DNA of 64,000 bases, taken from assembly GCF_000173775.1 (NCBI RefSeq), contig NZ_ACCD01000001.1, positions 467,075 through 531,074 on the forward strand, in the 5' to 3' direction. This document shows positions 10,825-23,623 of the stretch, in pieces. The number at the start of each line of letters is the position of its first letter. Positions within the stretch are counted from its first letter, which is position 1. Source of the DNA: Yersinia rohdei ATCC 43380 (GTDB lineage: Bacteria > Pseudomonadota > Gammaproteobacteria > Enterobacterales > Enterobacteriaceae). The notes under the pieces are model-generated. The model saw only the letters and a program-made list of their open reading frames with translations, was not told the origin of the DNA and did no database searches. The translations under genes and the position numbers were made by a program.

Positions 10825-11862
10825 TCAATACTGATGGAATAGCTGTTGGATTTCTTGTGGTTTTTGCGTCTGAGTTAATGCCAACTGCAACAATACTCGG
10901 GCTTTTTGTGGATTGAGCGAGCCGGAAGCAACAAACCCATATTTGCTGTCCTCAACTTCCGCATCTTCCGTGGTCGGGCCGGTCGGCACACGGGATGACC
11001 GCACCACAGCAACACCATTATGGGCGGCGGTTGCCAGCGTATCAAACACCGTATGATAAAGGTTTCCATTACCCACCCCGGCGCTGACAATCCCTTGATA
11101 ACCATCAGCAATCAACGCCTTAGCTGGCAAATCAGACGCATTGGCGTAGTTATAAATAATGCCAACTTTCGGTAATGTATTCAGCTTGCTGATATCAAAA
11201 GCAGGCTGTCTTGGCGCGGGTTGGTGCAGATAATTGACCTTACCGTCATAAATGTACCCCAGCGGGCCAGTATTGGGTGATTGGAAGGTTTGCACCGAGG
11301 TGGTATTGGTTTTCATGACATCGCGCCCCGCCAGCACTTGGTCATTCATGGCAACCAGCACACCGCGTTTGGCCGAGTTAGCATCACTGGCGACCACCAC
11401 CGCATTGTAAAGATTCAGCGGGCCATCCGCGCCTAAGGCCGTTGCCGGGCGCATCGCCCCAACCATCACCACCGGCTTATCGCAATTGACGGTTAAATCG
11501 AGAAAATAGGCAGTTTCTTCTAATGTATCAGTGCCATGTGTAATGACGAATCCGTCGGTTTTGGCACAATCAGCATTGATTTTATTCGCCAATTTAAGCC
11601 AAACTTCATCATTCATATCCTGAGAGCCGATATTGACGACTTGCTCACCTTGAATATTGGCGAGTTTTTTCATTTCCGGCACCGCATTAACCAAGGCATC
11701 GACCCCGAGCTTGCCGGCAGTATAGTTAGATTTGGTGGCTGAATCACCGCCACCGGCAATAGTCCCCCCGGTTGCCAACAAGGTTATATTGGGCAGTGCA
11801 AAGGCCGAACCGCTGATCCCTGCTAAGATTCCGGCTAAGACAGTTAGCTTTATAGACTTCAT
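10825..11862 (-). CDS. ansB: L-asparaginase II, periplasmic
   Basis: 345-residue type II asparaginase, hydrolysing asparagine to aspartate and ammonia in the periplasm. A signal peptide covers residues 1-22 (cleavage after GSAFA), leaving the mature start LPNITLLATGGT. Catalytic motifs are intact: TGGTIAG at 31-37 (nucleophile T34, mature T12) and HGTDT at 109-113 (T111, mature T89). In E. coli ansB is an anaerobic gene under FNR and CRP; a CRP-like half site (TGTGACATTTACTGCG, 11919-11934) lies in the divergent gap to ycaO, but this is weak. In E. coli ansB is elsewhere, so its place between ycaP and ycaO is a local rearrangement. Confidence 0.96.
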   Translation of the reverse strand: MKSIKLTVLAGILAGISGSAFALPNITLLATGGTIAGGGDSATKSNYTAGKLGVDALVNAVPEMKKLANIQGEQVVNIGSQDMNDEVWLKLANKINADCAKTDGFVITHGTDTLEETAYFLDLTVNCDKPVVMVGAMRPATALGADGPLNLYNAVVVASDANSAKRGVLVAMNDQVLAGRDVMKTNTTSVQTFQSPNTGPLGYIYDGKVNYLHQPAPRQPAFDISKLNTLPKVGIIYNYANASDLPAKALIADGYQGIVSAGVGNGNLYHTVFDTLATAAHNGVAVVRSSRVPTGPTTEDAEVEDSKYGFVASGSLNPQKARVLLQLALTQTQKPQEIQQLFHQY

Positions 11863-12010
11863 ATAATGACTCCATTATTTATAAGCTAGTGAATTATCCG
11901 GAATATCCACACCAAAACTGTGACATTTACTGCGCTTTAGGAATTCATGGAGCTATTAACCAAAACCCCGTATGATTGCGCGTTTTTAGTACCGCCAAAA
12001 AGTGAAGACA

Positions 12011-13777
12011 ATGACCCAAACTTTTATTCCCGGCAAAGACGCCGCGCTGGAAGACTCTATTTCCAGCTTTCAGCAAAAACTGAGTGACCTCGGTTTTAAT
12101 ATTGAAGAAGCCTCTTGGCTGAATCCGGTTCCTCACGTTTGGTCGGTACATATCCGCGACCGAGACTGCCCGCTGTGCTTTACCAACGGCAAAGGTGCCA
12201 GCAAAAAAGCGGCACTGGCTTCGGCCTTGGGTGAATATTTCGAGCGCTTATCAACTAACTATTTCTTTGCTGATTTCTATCTGGGCAAGGCCATTGCGGA
12301 AGGTGATTTCGTTCATTATCCGAACGAAAAGTGGTTCCCTATCCCTGAGGATGATTTGCTGCCGGAAGGCATTCTGGATGAGCGTTTGCTGGCATTTTAC
12401 GATCCAGAACAGGAATTGGTTGCCAGTGATCTGGTGGATTTACAGTCTGGCAATGCCAGCCGCGGCATCTGTTCGCTGCCCTTTACCCGCCAGTCAGATT
12501 TAGAAACCGTCTATATTCCTATGAATATTATCGGCAATCTGTATGTTTCAAACGGTATGTCTGCCGGGAATACCGCCAACGAAGCTCGCGTGCAGGCGTT
12601 GTCTGAAGTCTTTGAACGCTCAGTAAAAAATCGCATTATTGCGGAATCGATCAGCTTGCCGGAAATCCCAACCGAAGTGCTAAATCGTTATCCGGGCGTG
12701 GTGGAAGCGATTGCTAAACTGGAAGAAGAAGGTTTCCCAATACTGTCTTATGATGCTTCTTTAGGTGGCGCTTACCCGGTTATTTGTGTGGTGCTGTTTA
12801 ACCCATCCAATGGCACTTGTTTTGCCTCGTTTGGTGCGCACCCTGACTTTGGTGTTGCCCTTGAACGTACGGTGACCGAGTTATTACAAGGCCGTAGCCT
12901 GAAAGATCTGGATGTCTTTACCGCCCCTACCTTTGATGACGAAGAAGTGGCTGAACATACTAATCTGGAAACACACTTTATCGATTCAAGCGGTCTTATC
13001 AGCTGGGATATGTTTAAAGAAGATGCCGACTATCCGTTTGTCGACTGGAGCTTTAAAGGCACGACAGAAGAAGAATTTGCAACCTTGATGGCTATTTTCA
13101 AGCAACAAGATGCCGAAGTATATATCGCCGATTATGAACATTTAGGGGTTTATGCTTGCCGAATTCTGGTGCCGGGGATGTCAGATATCTATCCTGCCGA
13201 AGACCTGTTAATGGCAAACAACACCATGGGTGTACATCTGCGTGATACCTTGCTGGCGCTACCTGACAGCGATTGGCAACCAGAGCAGTATTTGGAACTT
13301 ATCCAAACCTTGGATGATGAAGGCCTGGATGATTTCGCGCGCGTGCGCGAGTTGCTGGGTATCGCCTCTGGCAAGGACAACGGCTGGTATACCCTGCGAG
13401 TGGGTGAGCTGAAATCCATGCTGGCGCTCGCCGGTGGTGACCTGGAGCAAGCTCTGTTGTGGGTTGAATGGACACAAGATTTCAACTCGTCAGTCTTTAC
13501 GGCGAAACAGGCAAATTATTACCGCTGCCTGCAAACCCTGCTGCTGTTGACCCAAGAGCCTGAGCGCTCACCTGCCCAATATTATTCTGCTTTTGTCAAA
13601 ATGTATGGTCAGGATGCGGTTGATGAAGCTTCTGCTGCTATCAGTGGTGAGGCGCGCTTCAATGGCCTGTTCAGTGTTGATGACTCTCTAAAGGCTCTAC
13701 CAGCACATCAAGCGCTGTTGGGGGCTTATGCCAAATTGCAGGCGGCCAAACGCCGTTATTGGGCGCAAGGCGAATAA
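12011..13777 (+). CDS. ycaO: YcaO, ribosomal protein S12 methylthiotransferase accessory factor
   Basis: 588 residues from the ATG at 12011 (MTQTFIPGKDAALEDS), chosen because E. coli YcaO starts there; an in-frame GTG at 12002 would add three residues. The N-terminal two thirds is the YcaO ATP-binding domain, with visible blocks GEYFERLSTNYF and GMSAGNTANEARVQALSEVFER. The C-terminal part is the helical extension of the E. coli type. YcaO with RimO promotes beta-methylthiolation of S12. There is no precursor-peptide or cyclodehydratase partner gene nearby, so a RiPP role is unlikely. Confidence 0.95.
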   Translation: MTQTFIPGKDAALEDSISSFQQKLSDLGFNIEEASWLNPVPHVWSVHIRDRDCPLCFTNGKGASKKAALASALGEYFERLSTNYFFADFYLGKAIAEGDFVHYPNEKWFPIPEDDLLPEGILDERLLAFYDPEQELVASDLVDLQSGNASRGICSLPFTRQSDLETVYIPMNIIGNLYVSNGMSAGNTANEARVQALSEVFERSVKNRIIAESISLPEIPTEVLNRYPGVVEAIAKLEEEGFPILSYDASLGGAYPVICVVLFNPSNGTCFASFGAHPDFGVALERTVTELLQGRSLKDLDVFTAPTFDDEEVAEHTNLETHFIDSSGLISWDMFKEDADYPFVDWSFKGTTEEEFATLMAIFKQQDAEVYIADYEHLGVYACRILVPGMSDIYPAEDLLMANNTMGVHLRDTLLALPDSDWQPEQYLELIQTLDDEGLDDFARVRELLGIASGKDNGWYTLRVGELKSMLALAGGDLEQALLWVEWTQDFNSSVFTAKQANYYRCLQTLLLLTQEPERSPAQYYSAFVKMYGQDAVDEASAAISGEARFNGLFSVDDSLKALPAHQALLGAYAKLQAAKRRYWAQGE

Positions 13778-13830
13778 GTTGCTCTCCCCCTGCTTATAAC
13801 TCGGTTATTTGTGGGGGCTGCCATCAGTCA

Positions 13831-13863
13831 GTAAAAAGCGGCAAAAGTCGCTTTTTACTTTTT
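13831..13863 (+). terminator. Rho-independent terminator of ycaO
   Basis: Ten-bp perfect stem GTAAAAAGCG / CGCTTTTTAC with an 8-nt loop, followed by TTTTTAG. It lies 54 bp after the ycaO stop. Confidence 0.85.
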
Positions 13864-14256
13864 AGCCTTAACTTTTCGATGCTTCTCGCCATGTTATTTG
13901 CTGCACTTCTTCCTAATAAAAATAAACACCCAGCACCCACGCCAACAATTGTTTTTGTCATAAAAAAACGTTATTTTCTGACGCCATTACGGATTAAAGA
14001 CGGCTTCTTTAAACAAAGGTTATTTGCCAATTAGATAATTTATGCCAAGAGGTAAATGAACAGTTAATTTTTAATAACGATGGATAATATAAATAGCTAC
14101 AAATGCCCCTTTTGGTTAACCTTCTCAGCGGTCTCAAAATAGCGAAATCAAAATTTTTTATAAATCTTAAAATATTTTTTTATTTTAAAAATCAAATAAT
14201 TAACCTCATTAGGCACACATTTTGTAGTGCTTTGAAGCAAACTAAACTCCCGTAAT

Positions 14257-14298
14257 ATGATCCATGTCAATTTTCACGCTATACTGCTTTGCTAGTAT
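14257..14298 (+). promoter_or_regulatory. Predicted FNR-dependent promoter of focA-pflB
   Basis: ATGATCCATGTCAA (14257-14270) matches the FNR consensus TTGAT-N4-ATCAA at eight of ten positions. A -10-like TAGTAT at 14293-14298 places the site centre 32 bp upstream of the -10 centre, the geometry of a class II activator site at -41.5. E. coli focA-pflB is FNR- and ArcA-activated in anaerobiosis. The site lies at the end of a 558-bp AT-rich gap that otherwise holds only the ycaO terminator; further upstream promoters are possible. Confidence 0.6.
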
Positions 14299-14335
14299 CT
14301 CGCTGTGCTTTATTAACCCTTAAGAGAGAGTTAGT

Positions 14336-15193
14336 GTGAAAGCTGACAACCCCTTCGATGCATTATTACCTGCGGCAATGGCTAAAGTAGCCGAAGATGC
14401 CGGTGTCTATAAAGCCACCAAGCATCCGCTAAAAACTTTTTATTTAGCGATTACTGCTGGTGTGTTTATTTCAATTGCGTTTGTTTTTTATATTACTGCT
14501 ACTACCGGTACTGCTGGCGTGCCTTTCGGCTTTGCCAAATTGGTAGGTGGTATTTGTTTCTCCCTGGGGCTAATGTTAGTAGTGGTATGTGGCGGTGACC
14601 TGTTCACTTCTACCGTACTCACAACTGTTGCCAAAGCCAGTGGCCGTATTACTTGGCGCCAACTGGGATGCAACTGGGTTAATGTCTATATTGGAAACCT
14701 GGTTGGCGCGCTATTTTTTGTGTGCCTTATTTGGTTTGCGGGTCAATATACCGTGGCAAATGGTCAATGGGGTTTGAATGTTTTACAAACCGCCAGCCAT
14801 AAATTGCACCATACTTTTATTGAAGCAGTGTGTTTAGGTATTTTGGCTAACCTGATGGTCTGCCTGGCGGTTTGGATGAGTTACTCCGGCCGTACCATAA
14901 TGGACAAAATGTTCGCGATGATTTTACCGGTGGGAATGTTTGTTGCCAGCGGGTTTGAACATAGCATCGCCAATATGTTTATGATCCCTATGGGTATTGT
15001 GATTAAAAACTTCGCCTCCCCTGAGTTTTGGCAATCCATAGGTGCAGCACCTGAGCAATTTGCTCAATTAACCGTAAGTAACTTTATTATTGATAACCTG
15101 ATCCCAGTCACTATCGGCAACATCATTGGTGGCGGATTATTGGTAGGTTTGACTTACTGGGTAATTTATCTGCGCGGTGACCAGCAGCACTAA
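14336..15193 (+). CDS. focA: Formate channel FocA
   Basis: 285-residue inner-membrane formate/nitrite transporter family (FNT) pentameric channel carrying formate in and out during mixed-acid fermentation. The start is GTG at 14336 ([15 protein letters not shown]), following GAGAGAG, because the protein then aligns from residue 1 with E. coli FocA. Six hydrophobic helices are present, with the family motifs GGDLFTS and the gating-histidine region [12 protein letters not shown]. It is the first gene of focA-pflB; the 52-bp gap suggests cotranscription with independent control of pflB. Confidence 0.98.
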   Translation: MKADNPFDALLPAAMAKVAEDAGVYKATKHPLKTFYLAITAGVFISIAFVFYITATTGTAGVPFGFAKLVGGICFSLGLMLVVVCGGDLFTSTVLTTVAKASGRITWRQLGCNWVNVYIGNLVGALFFVCLIWFAGQYTVANGQWGLNVLQTASHKLHHTFIEAVCLGILANLMVCLAVWMSYSGRTIMDKMFAMILPVGMFVASGFEHSIANMFMIPMGIVIKNFASPEFWQSIGAAPEQFAQLTVSNFIIDNLIPVTIGNIIGGGLLVGLTYWVIYLRGDQQH

Positions 15194-15245
15194 GTGTGGC
15201 CGCACACGGTTTTCGAAGAAATTAACATTAAAAGGTAGATGCATT

Positions 15246-17528
<2,283 letters not shown>

Positions 17529-17558
17529 TTCCCTGCCGCAGTAAAATGGCATAAACTT

Positions 17559-17584
17559 AAAGGCTCCACTTTAGTGGGGCCTTT
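17559..17584 (+). terminator. Hairpin between pflB and pflA
   Basis: Stem AAAGGC(T)CCAC / GTGG(G)GCCTTT around a TTTA loop, followed by ATTCATCC. A weak terminator or attenuator that would lower pflA relative to the very abundant pflB. Confidence 0.65.
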
Positions 17585-17612
17585 ATTCATCCAGCGTTGG
17601 AGAAATCCTGCT

Positions 17613-18353
17613 ATGTCAGTACTTGGTCGTATTCACTCATTCGAATCCTGTGGCACCGTTGACGGCCCTGGCATCCGATTTATCGTATTCTTCCAGGGCT
17701 GCTTGATGCGTTGCCTGTATTGCCATAACCGTGATACCTGGGACACCCACGGCGGTAAAGAAGTTACCGTTGAAGAATTAGTCAAAGAAGCCGTTACTTA
17801 TCGTCACTTTATGAATGCCTCTGGCGGTGGTGTAACTGCCTCAGGTGGTGAAGCTATCTTGCAGGCCGAGTTTGTACGCGATTGGTTCCGCGCCTGTCAT
17901 AAAGAAGGCATTCACACTTGTCTGGATACCAATGGCTTTGTGCGCCGTTATGATCCGGTCATTGATGAATTATTGGATGCCACTGATCTCGTCATGCTGG
18001 ATTTAAAGCAAATGGATGACAGCGTGCACCAGAATCTGGTGGGAGTATCTAATCACCGAACTCTGGAATTTGCCCGCTATCTGGCAAAACGTAACCAGAA
18101 AACCTGGATCCGCTATGTCGTCGTACCGGGTTGGTCGGATGATGATAAATCAGCCCATATGTTGGGTGAATTTACCCAAAACATGACTAATGTCGAGAAA
18201 ATCGAATTGCTGCCTTACCATGAGCTTGGTAAGCACAAATGGGTGGCGATGGGCGAAGAATACAAACTGGATGGGGTAAAACCACCTACCACGGAGATTA
18301 TGGACCGTGTCAAAGGTATTCTGGAAAGTTATGGCCACAAAGTAATCTACTGA
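17613..18353 (+). CDS. pflA: Pyruvate formate-lyase 1-activating enzyme
   Basis: 246-residue radical SAM enzyme. The [4Fe-4S] cluster cysteines are C30, C34 and C37 in the CxxxCxxC motif GCLMRCLYC. It cleaves S-adenosylmethionine to create the glycyl radical on PflB. The ATG at 17613 ([14 protein letters not shown]) matches E. coli PflA; the upstream in-frame extension overlaps the pflB hairpin and is not used. Confidence 0.98.
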   Translation: MSVLGRIHSFESCGTVDGPGIRFIVFFQGCLMRCLYCHNRDTWDTHGGKEVTVEELVKEAVTYRHFMNASGGGVTASGGEAILQAEFVRDWFRACHKEGIHTCLDTNGFVRRYDPVIDELLDATDLVMLDLKQMDDSVHQNLVGVSNHRTLEFARYLAKRNQKTWIRYVVVPGWSDDDKSAHMLGEFTQNMTNVEKIELLPYHELGKHKWVAMGEEYKLDGVKPPTTEIMDRVKGILESYGHKVIY

Positions 18354-18428
18354 TTATCGGCCATCAATTAACAGGCAATCACACTGCGCCATAAAGACAA
18401 CTTATGGTTCTATGAAAGTTAAACAAGA

Positions 18429-18461
18429 CCGCCTGAGTGGGTTCCCACAGGCGGTTTTTTT
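18429..18461 (+). terminator. Rho-independent terminator of pflA
   Basis: Stem CCGCCT / AGGCGG with an inner GTGGG/CCCAC helix, followed by a run of seven T. It stands 7 bp before the convergent ycaD stop. Confidence 0.9.
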
Positions 18462-18467
18462 AGCACA

Positions 18468-19616
18468 CTATACTGCGGCGTAAGGGGTGTGTTGTTGATC
18501 TGGTTTACGCAGTAACATCATTAAATATACCAAAGCCACACCGGCAATCATGATAAACAATAGGTTATCTGAGTACCTTTGCATCAGCAGTGAAGTCATG
18601 GTCGGCCCGGTCAAACTGCCAATGGTATAACTCATCAATAAAGCTTGATTCATCGCGACCAACTCATCAGCACTGACTTTTTCACATGCCCATGCCATGG
18701 CGACCGGATAGAGAGTAAAACCGGCACATCCGAGAATAAATAATGCGGGAGCCAGCGCATAGTTACCCAAAATAGCCACACTGCCGAGAATAACAACAAA
18801 CACCTGAATCCGCAGCACTAGCAAACGACCATAGCGATCAGCCATTTTGCCTATTGGCCACTGGCCAATAATTCCGGAACTGACCAGTAATGCCATCCAC
18901 CATCCGACACTGGCATCACTCATTCCTTGATGGGACAAATACAATGGCAGCAGCCCATATAGCGAACCTAATAACACACCAGAGATAATACAGCCGTGAA
19001 TACCTAGCCGTGCGCTACGGCGCTTGAGCATCGGCCAAACGGCTATCGACGATGACTCGCTTCCCTCTTGATGTGAAAAATGAGCAAATAACAGTGGCAG
19101 CATTGCTGTAATAACCAATGCACTGACCCAAGGAATAACATTCATTAATTGGGTGGAAACCACCCCCAACAAGAGTTGCCCGGTAACAGTGCCCAAATAG
19201 TAAACCATCATGTACGCGGCCAACAGTTGCCCACGGTTGGTTAATGTGCCACTACGCAGCAATGCGCTCTCGACAATCACCCAAATCAGTGCACAGGCGA
19301 CACCGGCAAAAAAACGCCACCCCAGCCAACTCCAAAAATCGACCGACAGCATCAATCCGCAGGTTGCCAGCGCGAATAAAACACAGGAAAAATGGTAACT
19401 ACGATTAAACCCAAGCCGTTGGATAAACCGCCCAGCAATTAATGTCCCCACCAGGTTCCCGGTAAAATATGACGAGCTAACCATCCCAACTTGCCAGACA
19501 GGCAATTGTTGATGAGATAACCATAAGGGCACTAATGTATTTAAAACCGCGATAGAAATCGTAAACAGCAAAAGCCCACAGAGCAACAGCAGCACCGGGC
19601 GAGAATATGCGGACAT
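18468..19616 (-). CDS. ycaD: Major facilitator transporter YcaD
   Basis: 382-residue, 12-helix MFS protein; length and sequence correspond to E. coli YcaD, whose substrate is unknown. Visible family features are the loop motif [12 protein letters not shown] between helices 2 and 3, and its repeat in the second half, [14 protein letters not shown]. It lies between pflA and serS. In E. coli dmsABC and ycaC lie between ycaD and serS; they are missing here. Confidence 0.92.
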   Translation of the reverse strand: MSAYSRPVLLLLCGLLLFTISIAVLNTLVPLWLSHQQLPVWQVGMVSSSYFTGNLVGTLIAGRFIQRLGFNRSYHFSCVLFALATCGLMLSVDFWSWLGWRFFAGVACALIWVIVESALLRSGTLTNRGQLLAAYMMVYYLGTVTGQLLLGVVSTQLMNVIPWVSALVITAMLPLLFAHFSHQEGSESSSIAVWPMLKRRSARLGIHGCIISGVLLGSLYGLLPLYLSHQGMSDASVGWWMALLVSSGIIGQWPIGKMADRYGRLLVLRIQVFVVILGSVAILGNYALAPALFILGCAGFTLYPVAMAWACEKVSADELVAMNQALLMSYTIGSLTGPTMTSLLMQRYSDNLLFIMIAGVALVYLMMLLRKPDQQHTPYAAV

Positions 19617-19771
19617 AATATGACAGAAGCCATCGGGACAATGAAAGTGAGCGCATCATGCCACTGGCGATAAAAAAGTCAATTCCCTCCTAACAGCAGT
19701 AGCACGTTATGTTGATTCACAGGTATCAGCCCCCTTGAAATCAACTTTCCAGCCTGTATTAGCAAAAGAAA

Positions 19772-19788
19772 AAGCGCCCGTAGGCGCT
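19772..19788 (-). terminator. Rho-independent terminator of serS
   Basis: AGCGCC / GGGCGCT stem with a short TAC loop on the minus strand, followed by TTTTTCTTTTGC. It lies 45 bp after the serS stop. Confidence 0.88.
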
Positions 19789-19832
19789 TTTAGCTTGAGA
19801 ACAAAAATAGGCAGATAATTTACCTGTTTTTA

Positions 19833-21158
<1,326 letters not shown>

Positions 21159-21221
21159 TTATTAAAAGAAATATTACCAACGTCAGCAGGGTAACTCACC
21201 GCTTAGCCAGTAATTATCCGC

Positions 21222-21331
21222 TTCATTTTTCAAATTACAGCTGTATTGGCCGCACTCAATAATCCAAGCCACTGACTTATGGATTATCTCCTTTGCGGTC
21301 TTCCTGTACCTTGAAATCTATCGGGTATATA
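21222..21331. repeat. ERIC-like palindromic element
   Basis: Degenerate ERIC-type element. Left arm CAAATTACAGCTG, core AATAATCCAAGCC/ACTGACTTATGGATTAT (self-complementary), right arm CTGTACCTTGAAATC and the end CGGGTATATAG. It lies between rarA and serS and probably overlaps the serS upstream region. Confidence 0.7.
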
Positions 21332-21357
21332 GCGCTAACCTTACCGCAACAGCAAGG

Positions 21358-22701
21358 CTAGCGGTAGCGTTTTATCGGGCTATTTTGATCCCGCTCAGCC
21401 AACCATGCCAGCTTTTCACCAATTTTGCCTTCCAGACCTCGGGATGACGGCAAATAGTAGCGCGTGGAGGCCATTTCAGGTGGGAAATAATTCTCACCTG
21501 CAGCATAAGCATGCTGTTCATCATGAGCATAGCGATACTCAGCACCCAACCCCATTTCTTTCATTAATTTGGTCGGGGCGTTTCGCAAATGTTCTGGTAC
21601 ATCAAAGTCAGGTTTCTCACGCGCATCCTGCATTGCTGCTTTAAACGCGGTATAAACAGCATTACTTTTTGGTGCACAGGCCAGATAAACAATCGCCTGA
21701 GCAATCGCCCGCTCGCCTTCTGCCGGGCCAACACGAGTAAAACAGTCCCAGGCAGAGATAGCCACTTGCATTGCGCGCGGATCAGCATTCCCGACATCTT
21801 CCGAGGCAATCGCCAGTAAACGCCGGGCGACGTAGAGCGGATCTCCGCCCGCCGTAATAATACGCGCATACCAATATAAGGCCGCGTCAGGCGCTGAACC
21901 ACGGATAGATTTATGTACCGCTGAAATAAGATCGTAATAACGATCGCCTTTGTTATCAAAGCGGGCACTTCGCTCACCAGAGACTTCTTTTAGCAAATCA
22001 GGGGTTAACACACGCACCCCATTGGCATCTGTTTCTGCCATATCTGCCATCATTTCCAGACTATTTAACGCTCGACGAGCATCACCGCCCACCAATTCCG
22101 ACATCATGCGGCGGGTTTCATCAGGCAGTTTTATATTCTGACCACCATAACCTCGGCTGCTGTCCGACATCGCTTGGTCGATAACCTTTTCGATATCCGC
22201 AGCAGTTAATGCCTTAAGCAAATATACGCGCGCTCTGGAGAGCAAAGCCGAATTCAGTTCAAACGATGGGTTTTCTGTCGTGGCACCAATAAAAGTAATA
22301 GTGCCATCCTCAATGTGAGGTAAAAATGCATCTTGCTGGCTTTTATTAAAACGATGCACTTCGTCAACAAATAAAATAGTTCGCCGACCAGCATCGCGGT
22401 TCTGCCGCGCGCGCTCAATCGCTTCACGAATTTCTTTAATACCAGAGGTCACCGCAGAAATGCGCTCGACATCAGCCTGGCCGTAACGGCCAATAATTTC
22501 TGCCAATGTGGTTTTACCGGTTCCCGGTGGCCCCCAGAGGATCATGGAGTGTAATTGCCCTGCAACGATTGCCCGCGGTAACGGTTTACCCGGTGCCAGC
22601 AAATGTTGCTGACCAATATATTGATCCAACGTCAAAGGCCGCATACGCGCGGCCAATGGCTGAAACTCATTTTGGGAAAAATCGAGGGACATATTACTCA
22701 C
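21358..22701 (-). CDS. rarA: Replication-associated recombination protein A (RarA/MgsA)
   Basis: 447-residue AAA+ ATPase related to clamp loaders and eukaryotic WRNIP1, acting at stalled replication forks with RecA and SSB. Walker A GPPGTGKT at 57-64, Walker [11 protein letters not shown] and the sensor region [12 protein letters not shown] are all intact. The C-terminal tetramerisation region ends [10 protein letters not shown], as in E. coli. It lies 7 bp downstream of lolA in the same direction, so lolA-rarA form a transcription unit. Confidence 0.98.
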   Translation of the reverse strand: MSNMSLDFSQNEFQPLAARMRPLTLDQYIGQQHLLAPGKPLPRAIVAGQLHSMILWGPPGTGKTTLAEIIGRYGQADVERISAVTSGIKEIREAIERARQNRDAGRRTILFVDEVHRFNKSQQDAFLPHIEDGTITFIGATTENPSFELNSALLSRARVYLLKALTAADIEKVIDQAMSDSSRGYGGQNIKLPDETRRMMSELVGGDARRALNSLEMMADMAETDANGVRVLTPDLLKEVSGERSARFDNKGDRYYDLISAVHKSIRGSAPDAALYWYARIITAGGDPLYVARRLLAIASEDVGNADPRAMQVAISAWDCFTRVGPAEGERAIAQAIVYLACAPKSNAVYTAFKAAMQDAREKPDFDVPEHLRNAPTKLMKEMGLGAEYRYAHDEQHAYAAGENYFPPEMASTRYYLPSSRGLEGKIGEKLAWLAERDQNSPIKRYR

Positions 22702-22708
22702 GCAAACC

Positions 22709-23320
22709 TCACTGGCGCTGGTCGTCCAACGTCACACCTTTTGGTAGGGTAAATTTAAACTTGCTGGCGTCTGCTGAACTATTTTGTTGGCCTTTCAGCA
22801 TATACGCACTGCGCTGCCCATCTTGCTCAACCGCAGTAAAGCTTTTGATGGTGCCTGTTGGCGTCACCGTGATAACAAATTGCTTCAGATTGCCACTCGC
22901 ACTCTTAGGTGTTAGTTCAAAATCGTCACCTTTCTGCTTCACATTATACTGTTTCCAGTCATCTGGATTATTACGAGTGATAAGCATAAAAGGCGTATTA
23001 CCTGTTGCATTTTTCAGCCAGGTAGCCGTGGCTTGTTCAACAAATGGGTTGTAAAACCACAGTGTCTCACCATCAGAAATCAGCACACTCTCGTCTGGGG
23101 AGGTCATGTGCCAGTTAAATAGGTTGGGCCGTTTTACCCATAACTCACCCTCACCTTCTTGTACTGCCGCACCATCTGCACTGGTGACTTTTTGCGAGAA
23201 GTTAGCATGGAAACTGTTGACCTTGCTCAGACGACCTTGCAAATCTGTACTAGCATCGGCCAGAACTGAGCCCGAAATAAAACTCGATAACAGGCAGCAA
23301 GCAACAAGCAGTTTTTTCAT
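22709..23320 (-). CDS. lolA: Outer-membrane lipoprotein carrier protein LolA
   Basis: 203-residue periplasmic chaperone that takes mature lipoproteins from LolCDE to LolB. The ATG at 23320 ([17 protein letters not shown]) gives a signal peptide with cleavage near VLADA; the in-frame extension to 23368 is rejected because it would put a charged stretch before the signal. The mature part shows the LolA features [16 protein letters not shown] and [12 protein letters not shown]. Lies between ftsK and rarA. Confidence 0.97.
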   Translation of the reverse strand: MKKLLVACCLLSSFISGSVLADASTDLQGRLSKVNSFHANFSQKVTSADGAAVQEGEGELWVKRPNLFNWHMTSPDESVLISDGETLWFYNPFVEQATATWLKNATGNTPFMLITRNNPDDWKQYNVKQKGDDFELTPKSASGNLKQFVITVTPTGTIKSFTAVEQDGQRSAYMLKGQQNSSADASKFKFTLPKGVTLDDQRQ

Positions 23321-23456
23321 TATTCTAAATACCTTATAAGATTCATTGCCCCCTAAGAGGGCTGCCACAAAGGCGGATTCAGTGAGTGAACTATATTGTC
23401 ACTCTATGCGCCGTTTAAGTCTATTAGCGGCTGGCTGAATACATATTACAAACTTA

Positions 23457-23495
23457 TTTTCTACATCCCTGTTTTCTACATCCCTGTTTTCTACA
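23457..23495. repeat. 15-bp tandem repeat upstream of lolA
   Basis: Unit TTTTCTACATCCCTG occurs twice (23457-23471 and 23472-23486), followed by a partial third copy TTTTCTACA. It sits in the 303-bp ftsK-lolA gap, about 140 bp upstream of lolA. No other ordered structure is seen in this gap except the ftsK hairpin. Confidence 0.9.
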
Positions 23496-23573
23496 AGCCC
23501 ATGCACTTTAGCTGAAGCATTCCCTTTGCGTTAGCATATTAGCCTGAGAAATACGGAATTTACGCTTATTTGC

Positions 23574-23598
23574 ATTAGGGCCGCAAAGCGGCCCTAAT
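23574..23598 (-). terminator. Hairpin downstream of ftsK
   Basis: Eleven-bp perfect stem ATTAGGGCCGC / GCGGCCCTAAT with a 3-nt loop, 26 bp past the ftsK stop. No T run follows on the minus strand, so termination may be weak. Confidence 0.65.
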
Positions 23599-23623
23599 AT
23601 GTTCACTACCTCAACACAAGATA

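Noticed and set aside
12011..13777. YcaO as part of a RiPP (azoline) biosynthetic cluster
   Set aside because: The protein is the E. coli-type YcaO in conserved synteny, and no precursor peptide, cyclodehydratase partner or transporter is beside it.
13759..14034. Plus-strand open frame of about 91 codons after ycaO
   Set aside because: It overlaps the end of ycaO and runs through the ycaO terminator. The product has no family resemblance and a mixed composition typical of chance.
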